A program made the translations under genes and the position numbers. 28,068 nt of DNA from Rhodoferax sp. Its GTDB lineage: Bacteria > Pseudomonadota > Gammaproteobacteria > Burkholderiales > Burkholderiaceae_C. How positions within the stretch are numbered: position 1 is the stretch's first letter; each line of letters opens with the position of its first letter. This document shows, piece by piece, positions 9,194 through 17,504 of the stretch. The notes under the pieces were generated by a model. That model did no database searches and was not told where the DNA came from. It saw only the letters and a list, made by a program, of their open reading frames with translations. Location: the NCBI GenBank assembly GCA_016463455.1, contig JAEMRG010000002.1, positions 1-28,068 of the forward strand, written 5' to 3'.

Positions 9194-9442
9194 GTGAACA
9201 ACAAAAGTCAACTTCTCCAAGACCCCTTTCTAAACGCCTTGCGCCGGGAGCATGTCCCGGTTTCGGTGTACCTGGTCAACGGTATCAAACTGCAGGGACA
9301 GATTGAATCCTTTGATCAGTACGTGGTTTTGCTGCGAAATACCGTGACCCAGATGGTCTACAAGCATGCGATTTCCACGATCGTGCCGGGGCGTGCAGTC
9401 AATTTCGCACTGCCCCCTTCCGACGGCGCTGAAGCGCCCTGA
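9194..9442 (+). CDS. hfq: RNA chaperone Hfq
   Basis: Hexameric Sm-like RNA-binding protein that pairs small regulatory RNAs with mRNAs. The start is taken as the GTG at 9194, giving 82 residues beginning MNNKSQLLQDPFLNALRREH. An in-frame upstream start at 9149 would add 15 residues not seen in the family. Sm1 (VPVSVYLVNGIKLQGQIESF) and Sm2 (YKHAISTIVP) are complete, including the distal- and proximal-face residues usual for Hfq. The C-terminal tail is short. A weak GGA ribosome site lies 7 bases before the GTG. It heads the hfq-hflX-hflK-hflC cluster. No convincing promoter could be read in the 107 bases upstream. Confidence 0.95.
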   Translation: MNNKSQLLQDPFLNALRREHVPVSVYLVNGIKLQGQIESFDQYVVLLRNTVTQMVYKHAISTIVPGRAVNFALPPSDGAEAP

Positions 9443-9490
9443 TATCGCTACAGGGCGGCCCCATCGGGCTGCTGCGTACGCAGATCTGAT

Positions 9491-10663
9491 TTGACCTCGC
9501 GACAAGCCGATTTCAGCGTGCGCACCATTTTGGTGGGCGTCGATTTAGGTCTTGCGCATTTCGATTCGGCGCTAGATGAATTGGGCCAACTTGCGCACAC
9601 TGCGGGTATGGAGCCGGTGGCCAGAGTCGTCTGTAAGCGTCGCGCTCCCGATGCCGCTTTGTTTGTGGGTACCGGCAAAGCCGATGAAATCAAACTCTTG
9701 GCCCAAAGCCTGGGCGCGCAAGAGGTGTTGTTCGACCAAAGCCTCAGCCCCGGCCAGCAACGTAACTTAGAGCGCCGCTTAGAAATGCCGGTGAACGACC
9801 GGACCTTCTTGATCCTGGAAATCTTTGCCCAAAGAGCCCGCAGCCACGAGGGAAAATTGCAAGTGGAGCTGGCGCGGCTGCAGTATTTGAGTACCCGTTT
9901 GGTGCGCCGCTGGTCGCATCTAGAGCGCCAGCGCGGCGGCATCGGTAATCGCGGCGGCCCGGGTGAAACCCAGATCGAACTGGATCGGCGCATGATTGCC
10001 GCCAACATCAAGCGCACCAAAGAGCAGTTGGACAAGGTCAAGCGCCAGCGCCAGACGCAGCGCAAACAACGCGACCGGCGCGGCGCCTTCAACATCTCGC
10101 TCATCGGATACACCAATGCGGGCAAATCCACACTGTTTAATGCCTTGGTCAAAGCCCGTGCCTATGCGGCCGACCAGTTGTTTGCCACGCTCGACACCAC
10201 CACCCGCCAACTGTATTTAGGTGAAGCGGAGCGCTCGGTATCGCTGTCCGATACGGTGGGCTTTATCCGCGACCTACCCCATGGGCTGGTGGATGCATTC
10301 CAGGCTACCTTGCAAGAGGCCGTAGATGCTGACTTGTTGCTGCATGTGGTGGACGCGTCCAACCCGGATTACATGCTGCAAATTGAGCAAGTGCAGCGCG
10401 TACTCATCGAAATCGGGGCCGACAAAGTGCCGCAGATATTGGTTTTTAACAAGATAGACGCTATGCCCGTGGCCCGGCTACCCTTACAAAGCAGTGATTT
10501 TTTTGAACTCGACGGTCAGCAAACGGCCCGGGTTTTTCTCAGCGCGCAAGCGGGAACCGGACTTGCGCAGCTGCGCAGCTTGCTCGCGCGAGCCGCTGCT
10601 GGCTCCCCGGTTTTGTACCCCGCTGATTCCCAATCCCCCGTGGTCTATGAGGCCGACTCGTAA
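9491..10663 (+). CDS. hflX: Ribosome-associated GTPase HflX
   Basis: GTPase that binds and splits stalled 70S ribosomes in known systems. The 390-residue sequence has the HflX N-terminal domain (ALFVGTGKADEIKLLA), the linker signature RRWSHLERQRGGIGNRGGPGETQIE, the G1 motif GYTNAGKST, the G3 region SDTVGFIRDLPHGLV and the G4 motif NKID. The start is uncertain: the frame opens directly after the hfq stop, the first usable codon is TTG at 9491, a GTG lies at 9518, and neither has a visible Shine-Dalgarno. No ATG occurs before the conserved RTILVGVDLG. Position between hfq and hflK is the classical order. Confidence 0.93.
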   Translation: MTSRQADFSVRTILVGVDLGLAHFDSALDELGQLAHTAGMEPVARVVCKRRAPDAALFVGTGKADEIKLLAQSLGAQEVLFDQSLSPGQQRNLERRLEMPVNDRTFLILEIFAQRARSHEGKLQVELARLQYLSTRLVRRWSHLERQRGGIGNRGGPGETQIELDRRMIAANIKRTKEQLDKVKRQRQTQRKQRDRRGAFNISLIGYTNAGKSTLFNALVKARAYAADQLFATLDTTTRQLYLGEAERSVSLSDTVGFIRDLPHGLVDAFQATLQEAVDADLLLHVVDASNPDYMLQIEQVQRVLIEIGADKVPQILVFNKIDAMPVARLPLQSSDFFELDGQQTARVFLSAQAGTGLAQLRSLLARAAAGSPVLYPADSQSPVVYEADS

Positions 10664-10701
10664 TTGTGGACAATCGGGTTTGCAAATCGCAAGGTATAAC
10701 A

Positions 10702-12135
10702 ATGAAATTTTCAACGCCAAGGCTTAGTTTTGTCGCAATTGTGGAGCGCTTGCGCGGCATGTTCAATCTCAATGACAGCCGTTGGGGCCGCGCAGATGAA
10801 GCCCAATCCCCTGCGGGTAGCGTGCCCGATGCGCCCGCCAATCCCCAGGAACCTTCGCCTGCGGGTCGGCCCGAGGTCAAACCGGATACCCGGCCCGATG
10901 TGCCTCCCCCTAACAACCCGGCTAATGACCGCCCAAGCGGCGGCCAACGCCCTGGCACGAATGCGGGCCCGCCCGATTTGGATGAACTGTGGCGCGATTT
11001 CAACCGCAAATTAAACGGCTGGATAGGCAGCGGCAAGCGTGGCGGGGGCGCACGGGGAACCGGCAGCCTCTTGCCACCCGATTTCAAGAACATCCAAATT
11101 GGTGGCGGAGTGATTGCGGCGGTGCTGGTCTTGATTTGGCTGGCGACTGGCTTTTTCATTGTGCAGGAGGGTCAGCAGGCCGTCATTACGCAGTTCGGTC
11201 GTTATAAATCGACGGTCAATGCCGGCTTTAACTGGCGGCTGCCTTACCCATTTCAGCGCCATGAATTGGTTTTCGTTACCCAAATCCGTTCGGTGGATGT
11301 GGGTCGGGACAACGTGCTCAAGGCCACCGGCTTGCGTGAGTCGGCGATGCTGACCCAGGACGAGAATATTTTGGACATCAAGTTTGCAGTGCAATACCGC
11401 TTAAGTGATGCGCGGGCCTTTTTGTTTGAAAGCAAAAACCCCACCGACGCCGTGGTGCAAGCAGCAGAGACCTCGGTACGTGAAGTCCTGGGCAAGATGA
11501 AAATGGACGCCGCGCTGTCCGAAGAGCGCGATCAAATCGCCCCGCGTGTGCGTGCCTTGATGCAAGACATTCTGGACCGCTACAAAGTCGGTATTGAGGT
11601 GGTTGCCATCAACTTGCAGCAAGGTGGTGTGCGCCCGCCCGAGCAAGTGCAGGCTTCGTTTGACGATGTGCTCAAAGCGGGACAGGAGCGTGAACGCGCG
11701 AAGAACGAAGCGCAAGCCTACGCCAACGACGTGATACCGCGCGCCGTGGGTTCGGCGGCCCGCCTCAAGGAAGAAGCCGACGCCTACAAGGCCCGGGTAG
11801 TGGCCCAGGCCCAGGGTGATGCGCAGCGTTTCCGCTCGGTGTTTAATGAGTACCAAAAGGCACCCCAAGTCACGCGCGACCGCATGTATCTGGACGCTAT
11901 GCAGCAAATCTATACCAATGTCACCAAAGTGCTGGTCGATACCCGTCAGGGCGCGACCTTGTTAAACCTACCGCTTGAAAAGATATTGCAAATGAATGCC
12001 GGAGTTGATCCCTTGGCATTGCCCGCAGCTGCTGGCAATCCAGCGGCTGTGCCCCCGACCCCCTTGCCCGCAGCCAACGCGGTGGATCCACGCAGCCGCG
12101 AAGCGGCGCGCACCCGTGAGCGCGATGTGCGCTAG
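10702..12135 (+). CDS. hflK: FtsH protease modulator HflK
   Basis: SPFH/band 7 membrane protein that, with HflC, forms a cage around the FtsH protease. From ATG 10702 (AAGG seven bases upstream) it has 477 residues. A Gly/Pro-rich hydrophilic N-terminal region (about 30-115) is followed by a membrane segment at about 134-155 (VIAAVLVLIWLATGFFIV), then the band 7 domain starting EGQQAVITQFGRY and a long helical region rich in Ala/Glu/Lys. The C-terminus is Ala/Pro-rich. Alternative starts are an upstream GTG at 10666 and the ATG at 10759 (MFNLNDSRWGR), which resembles the usual family start; the choice is not settled. It begins 38 bases after hflX and ends 9 bases before hflC. Confidence 0.94.
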   Translation: MKFSTPRLSFVAIVERLRGMFNLNDSRWGRADEAQSPAGSVPDAPANPQEPSPAGRPEVKPDTRPDVPPPNNPANDRPSGGQRPGTNAGPPDLDELWRDFNRKLNGWIGSGKRGGGARGTGSLLPPDFKNIQIGGGVIAAVLVLIWLATGFFIVQEGQQAVITQFGRYKSTVNAGFNWRLPYPFQRHELVFVTQIRSVDVGRDNVLKATGLRESAMLTQDENILDIKFAVQYRLSDARAFLFESKNPTDAVVQAAETSVREVLGKMKMDAALSEERDQIAPRVRALMQDILDRYKVGIEVVAINLQQGGVRPPEQVQASFDDVLKAGQERERAKNEAQAYANDVIPRAVGSAARLKEEADAYKARVVAQAQGDAQRFRSVFNEYQKAPQVTRDRMYLDAMQQIYTNVTKVLVDTRQGATLLNLPLEKILQMNAGVDPLALPAAAGNPAAVPPTPLPAANAVDPRSREAARTRERDVR

Positions 12136-12144
12136 GAGAACAGC

Positions 12145-13047
12145 ATGAACCGTATTGGATTTATTGTTTCTAGTTTGTTGGTGCTGTTAGCACTGGCCAG
12201 TTCGACCCTGTTTGTTGTGGACCAACGCCAGTTTGGCGTGGTCTATGCGCTGGGCCAAATCAAGGAAGTCATCACCGAGCCTGGGCTGAACTGGAAGCTG
12301 CCGCCGCCATTTCAAAATGTCTCGTATATCGACAAGCGTTTATTGACGCTGGACAGCAGCGATACCGAGCCCATGCTGACCGCGGAGAAGCAGCGCGTGG
12401 TGATCGACTGGTATGTGCGCTGGCGCATTTCCGAGCCTAGCGAATACATCCGTAACGTGGGCCTCAATGAAGCGGCTGGCGCCAATCAACTTAACCGCGT
12501 GGTGCGCAATGCGTTTCAGGAAGAGATCAATAAGCGCACCGTGAAGGAATTGCTCTCCCTCAAGCGCGAGGCCTTGATGTCCGACGTCAAGCGTGAAGTA
12601 CTCGAAAAGGTGAGAGGCGCCAAGCCCTGGGGCGTGGACGTGGTTGACGTGCGTATTACCCGCGTGGACTATGTGGAGGCTATTACCGAGTCGGTGTATC
12701 GCCGTATGGAAGCCGAACGCAAACGGGTCGCCAATGAATTGCGCTCCACCGGTGCGGCCGAGGGTGAAAAAATCCGCGCCGATGCTGACCGCCAGCGCGA
12801 GGTGACGATTGCCAATGCCTACCGCGACGCCCAGAAGATCAAAGGCGAGGGCGATGCGGAGGCAGCCCGTATTTACGCCGACGCCTTTAACCGCGACCCC
12901 CAGTTCGCCCAGTTTTACCGTAGCCTAGAGGCTTATAAAACCAGTTTCGCCAATAAAAGCGACGTGATGGTGCTGGACCCATCGTCCAGCGATTTCTTCA
13001 AAGTCTTCCGCAACGGTGGTTCGGGCTCAGCCCCGGTCAAAAAATAA
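12145..13047 (+). CDS. hflC: FtsH protease modulator HflC
   Basis: Partner of HflK in the membrane complex that restrains FtsH. The 300-residue protein has one N-terminal membrane segment (residues 4-22, IGFIVSSLLVLLALASSTL), then the band 7 domain (QFGVVYALGQIKEVITEPGLNWKLP) and a charged helical part (RADADRQREVTIANAYRDAQ). The ATG has a strong Shine-Dalgarno, AGGAGA at 12134-12139, overlapping the end of hflK. Length matches the family. Downstream there is a 92-base gap with a stem-loop and possible promoter before hisZ. Confidence 0.96.
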   Translation: MNRIGFIVSSLLVLLALASSTLFVVDQRQFGVVYALGQIKEVITEPGLNWKLPPPFQNVSYIDKRLLTLDSSDTEPMLTAEKQRVVIDWYVRWRISEPSEYIRNVGLNEAAGANQLNRVVRNAFQEEINKRTVKELLSLKREALMSDVKREVLEKVRGAKPWGVDVVDVRITRVDYVEAITESVYRRMEAERKRVANELRSTGAAEGEKIRADADRQREVTIANAYRDAQKIKGEGDAEAARIYADAFNRDPQFAQFYRSLEAYKTSFANKSDVMVLDPSSSDFFKVFRNGGSGSAPVKK

Positions 13048-13067
13048 GCGGCGGCGTGCGTGCGATT

Positions 13068-13088
13068 CCCGCTTCCCATCGGAGCGGG
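13068..13088 (+). terminator. GC-rich stem-loop between hflC and hisZ
   Basis: CCCGCT (13068-13073) pairs with AGCGGG (13083-13088). Two further C-G pairs next to a bulged T reduce the loop to CATC. No T-run follows, so this is not a clear Rho-independent terminator. It may weaken read-through from the hfl genes or protect the hflC mRNA end. Confidence 0.35.
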
Positions 13089-13104
13089 GCTCGGGTTTGG
13101 CCGG

Positions 13105-13120
13105 TAAAATCGCGGTTTTA
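13105..13120 (+). promoter_or_regulatory. Possible -10 box and dyad upstream of hisZ
   Basis: TAAAAT (13105-13110) matches the sigma-70 -10 at five of six positions and lies 29 bases before the hisZ ATG. It forms the left half of the near-palindrome TAAAATCGCGGTTTTA (13105-13120; one mismatched pair). No -35 box is seen at normal spacing. The dyad could be an operator overlapping the promoter, or chance. Confidence 0.3.
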
Positions 13121-13139
13121 ACAGCATCCCTATTTATCC

Positions 13140-14288
13140 ATGTCCGCTTGGGTCCTCCCGGATCACATTGCCGATGTGCTGCCTTCTGAGGCGCGCCACA
13201 TCGAGGAGATCCGTAGAAATTTGCTGGATATGGCGCGTTGCTATGGCTATGAACTGGTCATGCCGCCGCTGTTGGAGCACCTGGAATCGCTGCTGACCGG
13301 CACCGGCGAATCGCTCGATTTGCAAACTTTCAAGTTGGTGGACCAAATTTCTGGTCGGATGCTGGGCCTGCGCGCTGACAGCACACCGCAAGTGGCGCGC
13401 ATCGATGCCCATTTGCTCAATCGCCAGGGCGTAGCCCGCCTGTGTTACTGCGGCCCGGTGTTACACACCCGCCCGGCGGCGCCCCATGCCACCCGTGAAC
13501 CCTTGCAATTAGGCGCGGAAATTTATGGGCACCAAGGCTTGGAAGCGGATCTGGAAATTCTGACGCTGGCGCTTGATTGTCTGCGTGCCGCCAAGGTGCA
13601 GGAATTTATGGTGGACTTGGCCGATGTGCGCATCGTTAACAGCCTGTTAACTCTGGCTGCCCTCAGCCCGGTGGAAGCCGCGGAAATACAGGCGGCCCTG
13701 GCCGTCAAAGATGCAGCAGCGATTGCGTCCATTGCGCGCCGCTCGGATGCGGCGGTGCGTCGCGGTCTGCAAAACTTGACGCGTTGCTATGGCGATGTGC
13801 AGGTGCTCGCGCAGGCGCGCAACTTGTTGCCTGATCTGCCAGCGATTGCGCAAGCCTTGGACGAACTCCAATGGCTGGCCGGCCATCTGGAAGGTATACC
13901 GGTGTCTTTTGATCTGGCGGATTTGCGTGGCTACGCCTATTACAGTGGTGCGCGCTTTGCGGTGTATGCCAAAGGCGCGCCCGATGCCCTGCTGCGCGGT
14001 GGCCGCTACGACGCGGTAGGCTCGGTGTTCGGGCGTGAGCGGCCTGCCGTGGGATTTAGTCTGGACATCAAATCGCTGGTGGGTGTCGTCAGCGGACCGC
14101 CCTTGCGCGCGGCCATCCGCGCGCCATGGGGTGAAGACAAAGGTTTACGCAGTGCCATCGCCAAGCTGCGCAGTGCCGGCGAGACGGTAGTCTGCGTTTT
14201 ACCGGGTCACGAAAGTGAAATTGACGAGTTCCATTGCGACCGTGTGTTGGTTGCGCAGGGTGCTGATTGGCACCTTGTTCCCGTTTAA
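13140..14288 (+). CDS. hisZ: ATP phosphoribosyltransferase regulatory subunit HisZ
   Basis: HisRS-like protein without tRNA charging activity that pairs with short-form HisG for the first step of histidine synthesis. The 382-residue product begins WVLPDHIADVLPSEARHIEEIRR, has class II-like motif 2 region (LCYCGPVLHTRP) and the degenerate histidine-site segment LRGYAYYSGARFAVYA. It lacks the anticodon-binding domain seen in the true HisS of this window at 4588. HisG must lie elsewhere in the genome and is expected to be the short form. hisZ next to purA is usual in Burkholderiales. Confidence 0.94.
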   Translation: MSAWVLPDHIADVLPSEARHIEEIRRNLLDMARCYGYELVMPPLLEHLESLLTGTGESLDLQTFKLVDQISGRMLGLRADSTPQVARIDAHLLNRQGVARLCYCGPVLHTRPAAPHATREPLQLGAEIYGHQGLEADLEILTLALDCLRAAKVQEFMVDLADVRIVNSLLTLAALSPVEAAEIQAALAVKDAAAIASIARRSDAAVRRGLQNLTRCYGDVQVLAQARNLLPDLPAIAQALDELQWLAGHLEGIPVSFDLADLRGYAYYSGARFAVYAKGAPDALLRGGRYDAVGSVFGRERPAVGFSLDIKSLVGVVSGPPLRAAIRAPWGEDKGLRSAIAKLRSAGETVVCVLPGHESEIDEFHCDRVLVAQGADWHLVPV

Positions 14289-14301
14289 AAAAAGTAGACT
14301 T

Positions 14302-15678
14302 ATGAATACACGCGCAGGCCGAAATGTAGTTGTGGTTGGAACCCAGTGGGGCGACGAGGGTAAAGGCAAACTAGTCGATTGGCTTACCGAAAGTGCCCAG
14401 GGCGTAGTGCGCTTTCAGGGCGGACATAACGCCGGACACACCTTGGTGATCCACGGCGTGAAAACCGCTTTGCACCTGATCCCCAGCGGCATCATGCGCG
14501 CGGGCGTGAAGTGCTATATCGGCAATGGCGTGGTCTTGTCGCCTGCCAAATTATTCGAAGAAATTGAAGGACTGGAAAAAGTCGGCGTGGAGGTGCGTTC
14601 GCGCCTGCGCATCAGCGAAGCCTGCCCGCTGATTCTTCCTTTTCACACGGCGCTTGACCTGGCCCGCGAAGCGGCCCGTGAAAAAGGCGGCATTGAAAAA
14701 ATAGGCACCACCGGGCGTGGCATCGGCCCGGCCTACGAAGACAAAATTGCACGCCGCGCCTTGCGCGTGCAGGACATGAAATTCCCGCAGCGTTTCGCCG
14801 ATAAATTGCGCGATTTATTGGGTTTGCACAACCACGTGCTGACCAGTTTTTTGGGTTCTAAAGCCTTTGATTTTGGGCCCGCACTGGCGCCTTACATCAA
14901 GGACGGCGAAGTTTTGTTCGAACCGGTTTATGCGCAGGCCATGGAGCATGCCAAGCTGCTCAGCCCCATGATGGCCGATGTTTCCCGCGAACTCAATGAG
15001 GCCCATCAAGCCGGCGCTAATTTATTGTTTGAAGGCGCGCAGGGCACCTTGCTCGATGTGGACCACGGCACCTATCCTTTTGTCACCTCCAGCAATTGTG
15101 TCGCTGGCAACGCCTCTGCCGGTGCTGGTGTGGGGCCCGGCATGCTGCATTACATCCTGGGCATTACCAAAGCCTATTGCACGCGCGTGGGTAGCGGCCC
15201 GTTCCCGACGGAGTTGCAATGGGAAGTGCCCGGCACGCCGGGTTACCACATGAGCACCGTGGGGGCCGAAAAAGGCGTGACGACCGGGCGCTCACGCCGC
15301 TGCGGTTGGTTTGACGCTGCTTTGCTCAAGCGCTCAGCGCAGGTTAACGGTCTGAGCGGTTTGTGCATTACCAAGCTCGATGTGCTGGACGGTCTGAGCG
15401 AGCTCAAGCTTTGCACAGGCTATATGCTCGATGGCACGCTTACCGATATTTTGCCCATGGGCGCCGACGAAATTGCCCGCTGCGAGCCGGTGTACGAAAC
15501 CATGTCCGGCTGGACGCAAAGCACGGTAGGCGTGACCGACTACCAACTATTGCCCTCCGAGGCGCGCCTTTATTTAGAGCGCATTGCGCAATTGAGCGGT
15601 GTGCCCATCCATATGGTGTCCACCAGTCCGGACCGGGATCACACCATTTTGATGCGTAACCCCTACCTGGCGCCATGA
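14302..15678 (+). CDS. purA: Adenylosuccinate synthetase
   Basis: GTP-dependent ligation of IMP and aspartate to adenylosuccinate, the first committed step to AMP. The start ATG 14302 (13 bases after hisZ) gives 458 residues with the nucleotide-binding loop GTQWGDEGKGKLVDWL at the N-terminus. Other family segments are VVRFQGGHNAGHTLV, GTTGRGIGPAYEDK, FEGAQGTLLDVDHGTYPFVTSSN, and TGRSRRCGWFD. The in-frame start at 14215 lies inside hisZ and is rejected. The protein is somewhat longer than the 432 residues of E. coli PurA. A small phosphoribosyltransferase follows, hinting at a purine metabolic link. Confidence 0.97.
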   Translation: MNTRAGRNVVVVGTQWGDEGKGKLVDWLTESAQGVVRFQGGHNAGHTLVIHGVKTALHLIPSGIMRAGVKCYIGNGVVLSPAKLFEEIEGLEKVGVEVRSRLRISEACPLILPFHTALDLAREAAREKGGIEKIGTTGRGIGPAYEDKIARRALRVQDMKFPQRFADKLRDLLGLHNHVLTSFLGSKAFDFGPALAPYIKDGEVLFEPVYAQAMEHAKLLSPMMADVSRELNEAHQAGANLLFEGAQGTLLDVDHGTYPFVTSSNCVAGNASAGAGVGPGMLHYILGITKAYCTRVGSGPFPTELQWEVPGTPGYHMSTVGAEKGVTTGRSRRCGWFDAALLKRSAQVNGLSGLCITKLDVLDGLSELKLCTGYMLDGTLTDILPMGADEIARCEPVYETMSGWTQSTVGVTDYQLLPSEARLYLERIAQLSGVPIHMVSTSPDRDHTILMRNPYLAP

Positions 15679-15757
15679 CGCTGGCAGGCGCTAAGTCCTC
15701 TATTTGTGTGCCAGTAGCGGTGCAAACTGCGCAATCGTATTGACCAAGGAGCTGGGT

Positions 15758-16282
15758 ATGTTGACGGAAGACGGTAAGCATTTGTACGTGAGCTATGACG
15801 AATACCATAACCTGATCGAAAAGCTCGCGATCAAGGTGTTTCAGTCCGGCTGGGAGTTCGATACTATTTTGTGCCTGGCACGCGGCGGTATGCGTCCGGG
15901 CGACATATTGTCCAGGGTGTTTGACAAGCCGCTGGCCATCATGTCCACTAGTTCTTATCGCTCGGATGCCGGTACCGTGCAAGGCCACTTGGACATTGCC
16001 CGCTTCATCACCACGCCCAAGGGGGAGATCGCCGGTAAGGTACTGCTGGTTGACGATCTGGCCGACTCTGGCCACACGCTGAATGCGGTGATCCACCAGT
16101 TAAAAAACAATTACGCACCGATTACCGAGATGCGCAGCGCGGTTATCTGGACCAAGGCCTTGTCCACTTTTACGCCGGACTATTCGGTGGAATTTTTGCC
16201 GACCAACCCCTGGATTCATCAGCCTTTTGAGAGCTATGACGCCATGCGCCCTGCGCAACTGATCCAAAAATGGAGCGTTTAG
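15758..16282 (+). CDS. Phosphoribosyltransferase of type I fold, likely purine-related
   Basis: A 174-residue type I PRTase. The PRPP-binding loop VLLVDDLADSGHTL (about residues 97-110) is intact, and FDTILCLARGGMRPGDILS near the N-terminus is like that of xanthine/hypoxanthine-guanine PRTases. ATG 15758 is preferred because AAGGAG (15746-15751) lies six bases upstream; an in-frame GTG at 15704 would add 18 unlikely residues. The gene lies 79 bases after purA and 13 before the MetC-like gene. Its position suggests purine salvage, but the base substrate cannot be read from the sequence, so no symbol is given. Confidence 0.85.
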   Translation: MLTEDGKHLYVSYDEYHNLIEKLAIKVFQSGWEFDTILCLARGGMRPGDILSRVFDKPLAIMSTSSYRSDAGTVQGHLDIARFITTPKGEIAGKVLLVDDLADSGHTLNAVIHQLKNNYAPITEMRSAVIWTKALSTFTPDYSVEFLPTNPWIHQPFESYDAMRPAQLIQKWSV

Positions 16283-16295
16283 CCGGGTAAAGCGA

Positions 16296-17504
16296 ATGAA
16301 ACACGCAAGCACGACGCTGATTCACCATCCCTATGAACCGCCGGGCGGTTTTGAGTCGCCCGCTGTCGGCGTGTTTAAAGCGTCCACGGTATTTTTCCCC
16401 TCCGTGGCGGCTATGCGCAGCCGCCAGTGGAAAGACAAAACGGCCTATACCTATGGCCTGCATGGAACGCCCACCACCTACACACTGGAAGAGCGCCTTT
16501 GCAGTTTGGAGGGCGCTGTGCAATGTGTCCTCACGCCGAGTGGCCTTTCCGCTATTGCCTTGGTAGCCTTGGCCTTGTTGCAATCGGGTGACGAGGTATT
16601 GCTGCCAGACAATTGCTACGAGCCCAACAAAACCCTGGTGGAAGGGGAGTTTGTGGGCTGGGGCGTGCGTCACCGTTTTTACAATCCCATGGACCCGCAG
16701 GACTTGCAGTCCAAGCTCTCCAGCGCCACGCGTCTGGTGTGGCTGGAAGCGCCTGGCTCGGTCACGCTGGAGTTTCCAGACCTTGCGCAGTTGACCCGTA
16801 TTTGTAAGCAGCATGGGGCGCTGGTGGCCCTGGACAATACCTGGGGCGCCGGCATTGCTTTTGCCCCCTTTGACCTGACCCCGGGCACGCCTTGCGCGGT
16901 GGATATTTCCACTCAGGCCCTGACTAAATACCCCAGTGGTGGCGGTGATGTATTGATGGGTAGCGTGAGCACGCGCAATGCGGATTTGCATATGCGTATC
17001 AAGCTGTGCCATATGCGCATGGGTTTGAACGTGGGTGCCAATGATGCCGAGTTGGTCCTGCGCGGCCTACCGTCTATTGCCATGCGTTACCACGCCCAAG
17101 ACCAGAGCACCCGTGCTTTGGCCGCCTGGTGCCAAATGCAATCTGCCTTTGTGCAGGTTTTGCACCCTGCGCTCAGCGATTCACCCGGCCATGCCCATTG
17201 GCAGCGCTTGTGTGCCCCGGCCAGCGCGGGTGCTGCTGCCTGCTTGTTCAGCGTTGTGATGGATCCTTCGTACACGCAAGATCAGGTCGATGCCTTTTGC
17301 GATAGTTTGCAGCTGTTTAGGCTGGGCTACAGCTGGGCTGGGCCGGTCAGTCTGGTGGTGCCCTACAACTTGGAACGCATGCGCGGCGCCTGGCCGGCGG
17401 GCATCGCCCGTGGGACATTGGTACGCTTTGCAGTCGGGTTCGAAGCGCCAGAGGATTTGCAGGCTGATATCACGCAGGCATTGCGCGCTCTAGCGTCCCC
17501 ATAG
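16296..17504 (+). CDS. metC: Cystathionine beta-lyase (PLP-dependent, MetC type)
   Basis: Fold-type I PLP enzyme of the Cys/Met metabolism family that cleaves cystathionine to homocysteine, pyruvate and ammonia. The 402-residue product shows YTYGLHGTPTTYTLEERLCSLEG near the N-terminus, LTPSGLSAIALV for cofactor phosphate binding, VALDNTWGAG with the pyridine-binding Asp, and the Schiff-base Lys211 in STQALTKYPSGGGDVLMG. These features favour MetC over cystathionine gamma-synthase, although the family is hard to split by sequence alone. The 3' end overlaps the convergent metallopeptidase gene by 15 bases. Confidence 0.9.
   Translation: MKHASTTLIHHPYEPPGGFESPAVGVFKASTVFFPSVAAMRSRQWKDKTAYTYGLHGTPTTYTLEERLCSLEGAVQCVLTPSGLSAIALVALALLQSGDEVLLPDNCYEPNKTLVEGEFVGWGVRHRFYNPMDPQDLQSKLSSATRLVWLEAPGSVTLEFPDLAQLTRICKQHGALVALDNTWGAGIAFAPFDLTPGTPCAVDISTQALTKYPSGGGDVLMGSVSTRNADLHMRIKLCHMRMGLNVGANDAELVLRGLPSIAMRYHAQDQSTRALAAWCQMQSAFVQVLHPALSDSPGHAHWQRLCAPASAGAAACLFSVVMDPSYTQDQVDAFCDSLQLFRLGYSWAGPVSLVVPYNLERMRGAWPAGIARGTLVRFAVGFEAPEDLQADITQALRALASP

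Noticed and set aside
16170..17012. 280-codon minus-strand frame opposite the phosphoribosyltransferase and metC-like genes
   Set aside because: Spans parts of two genes on the other strand with conserved motifs; no sign of a real protein in this frame.
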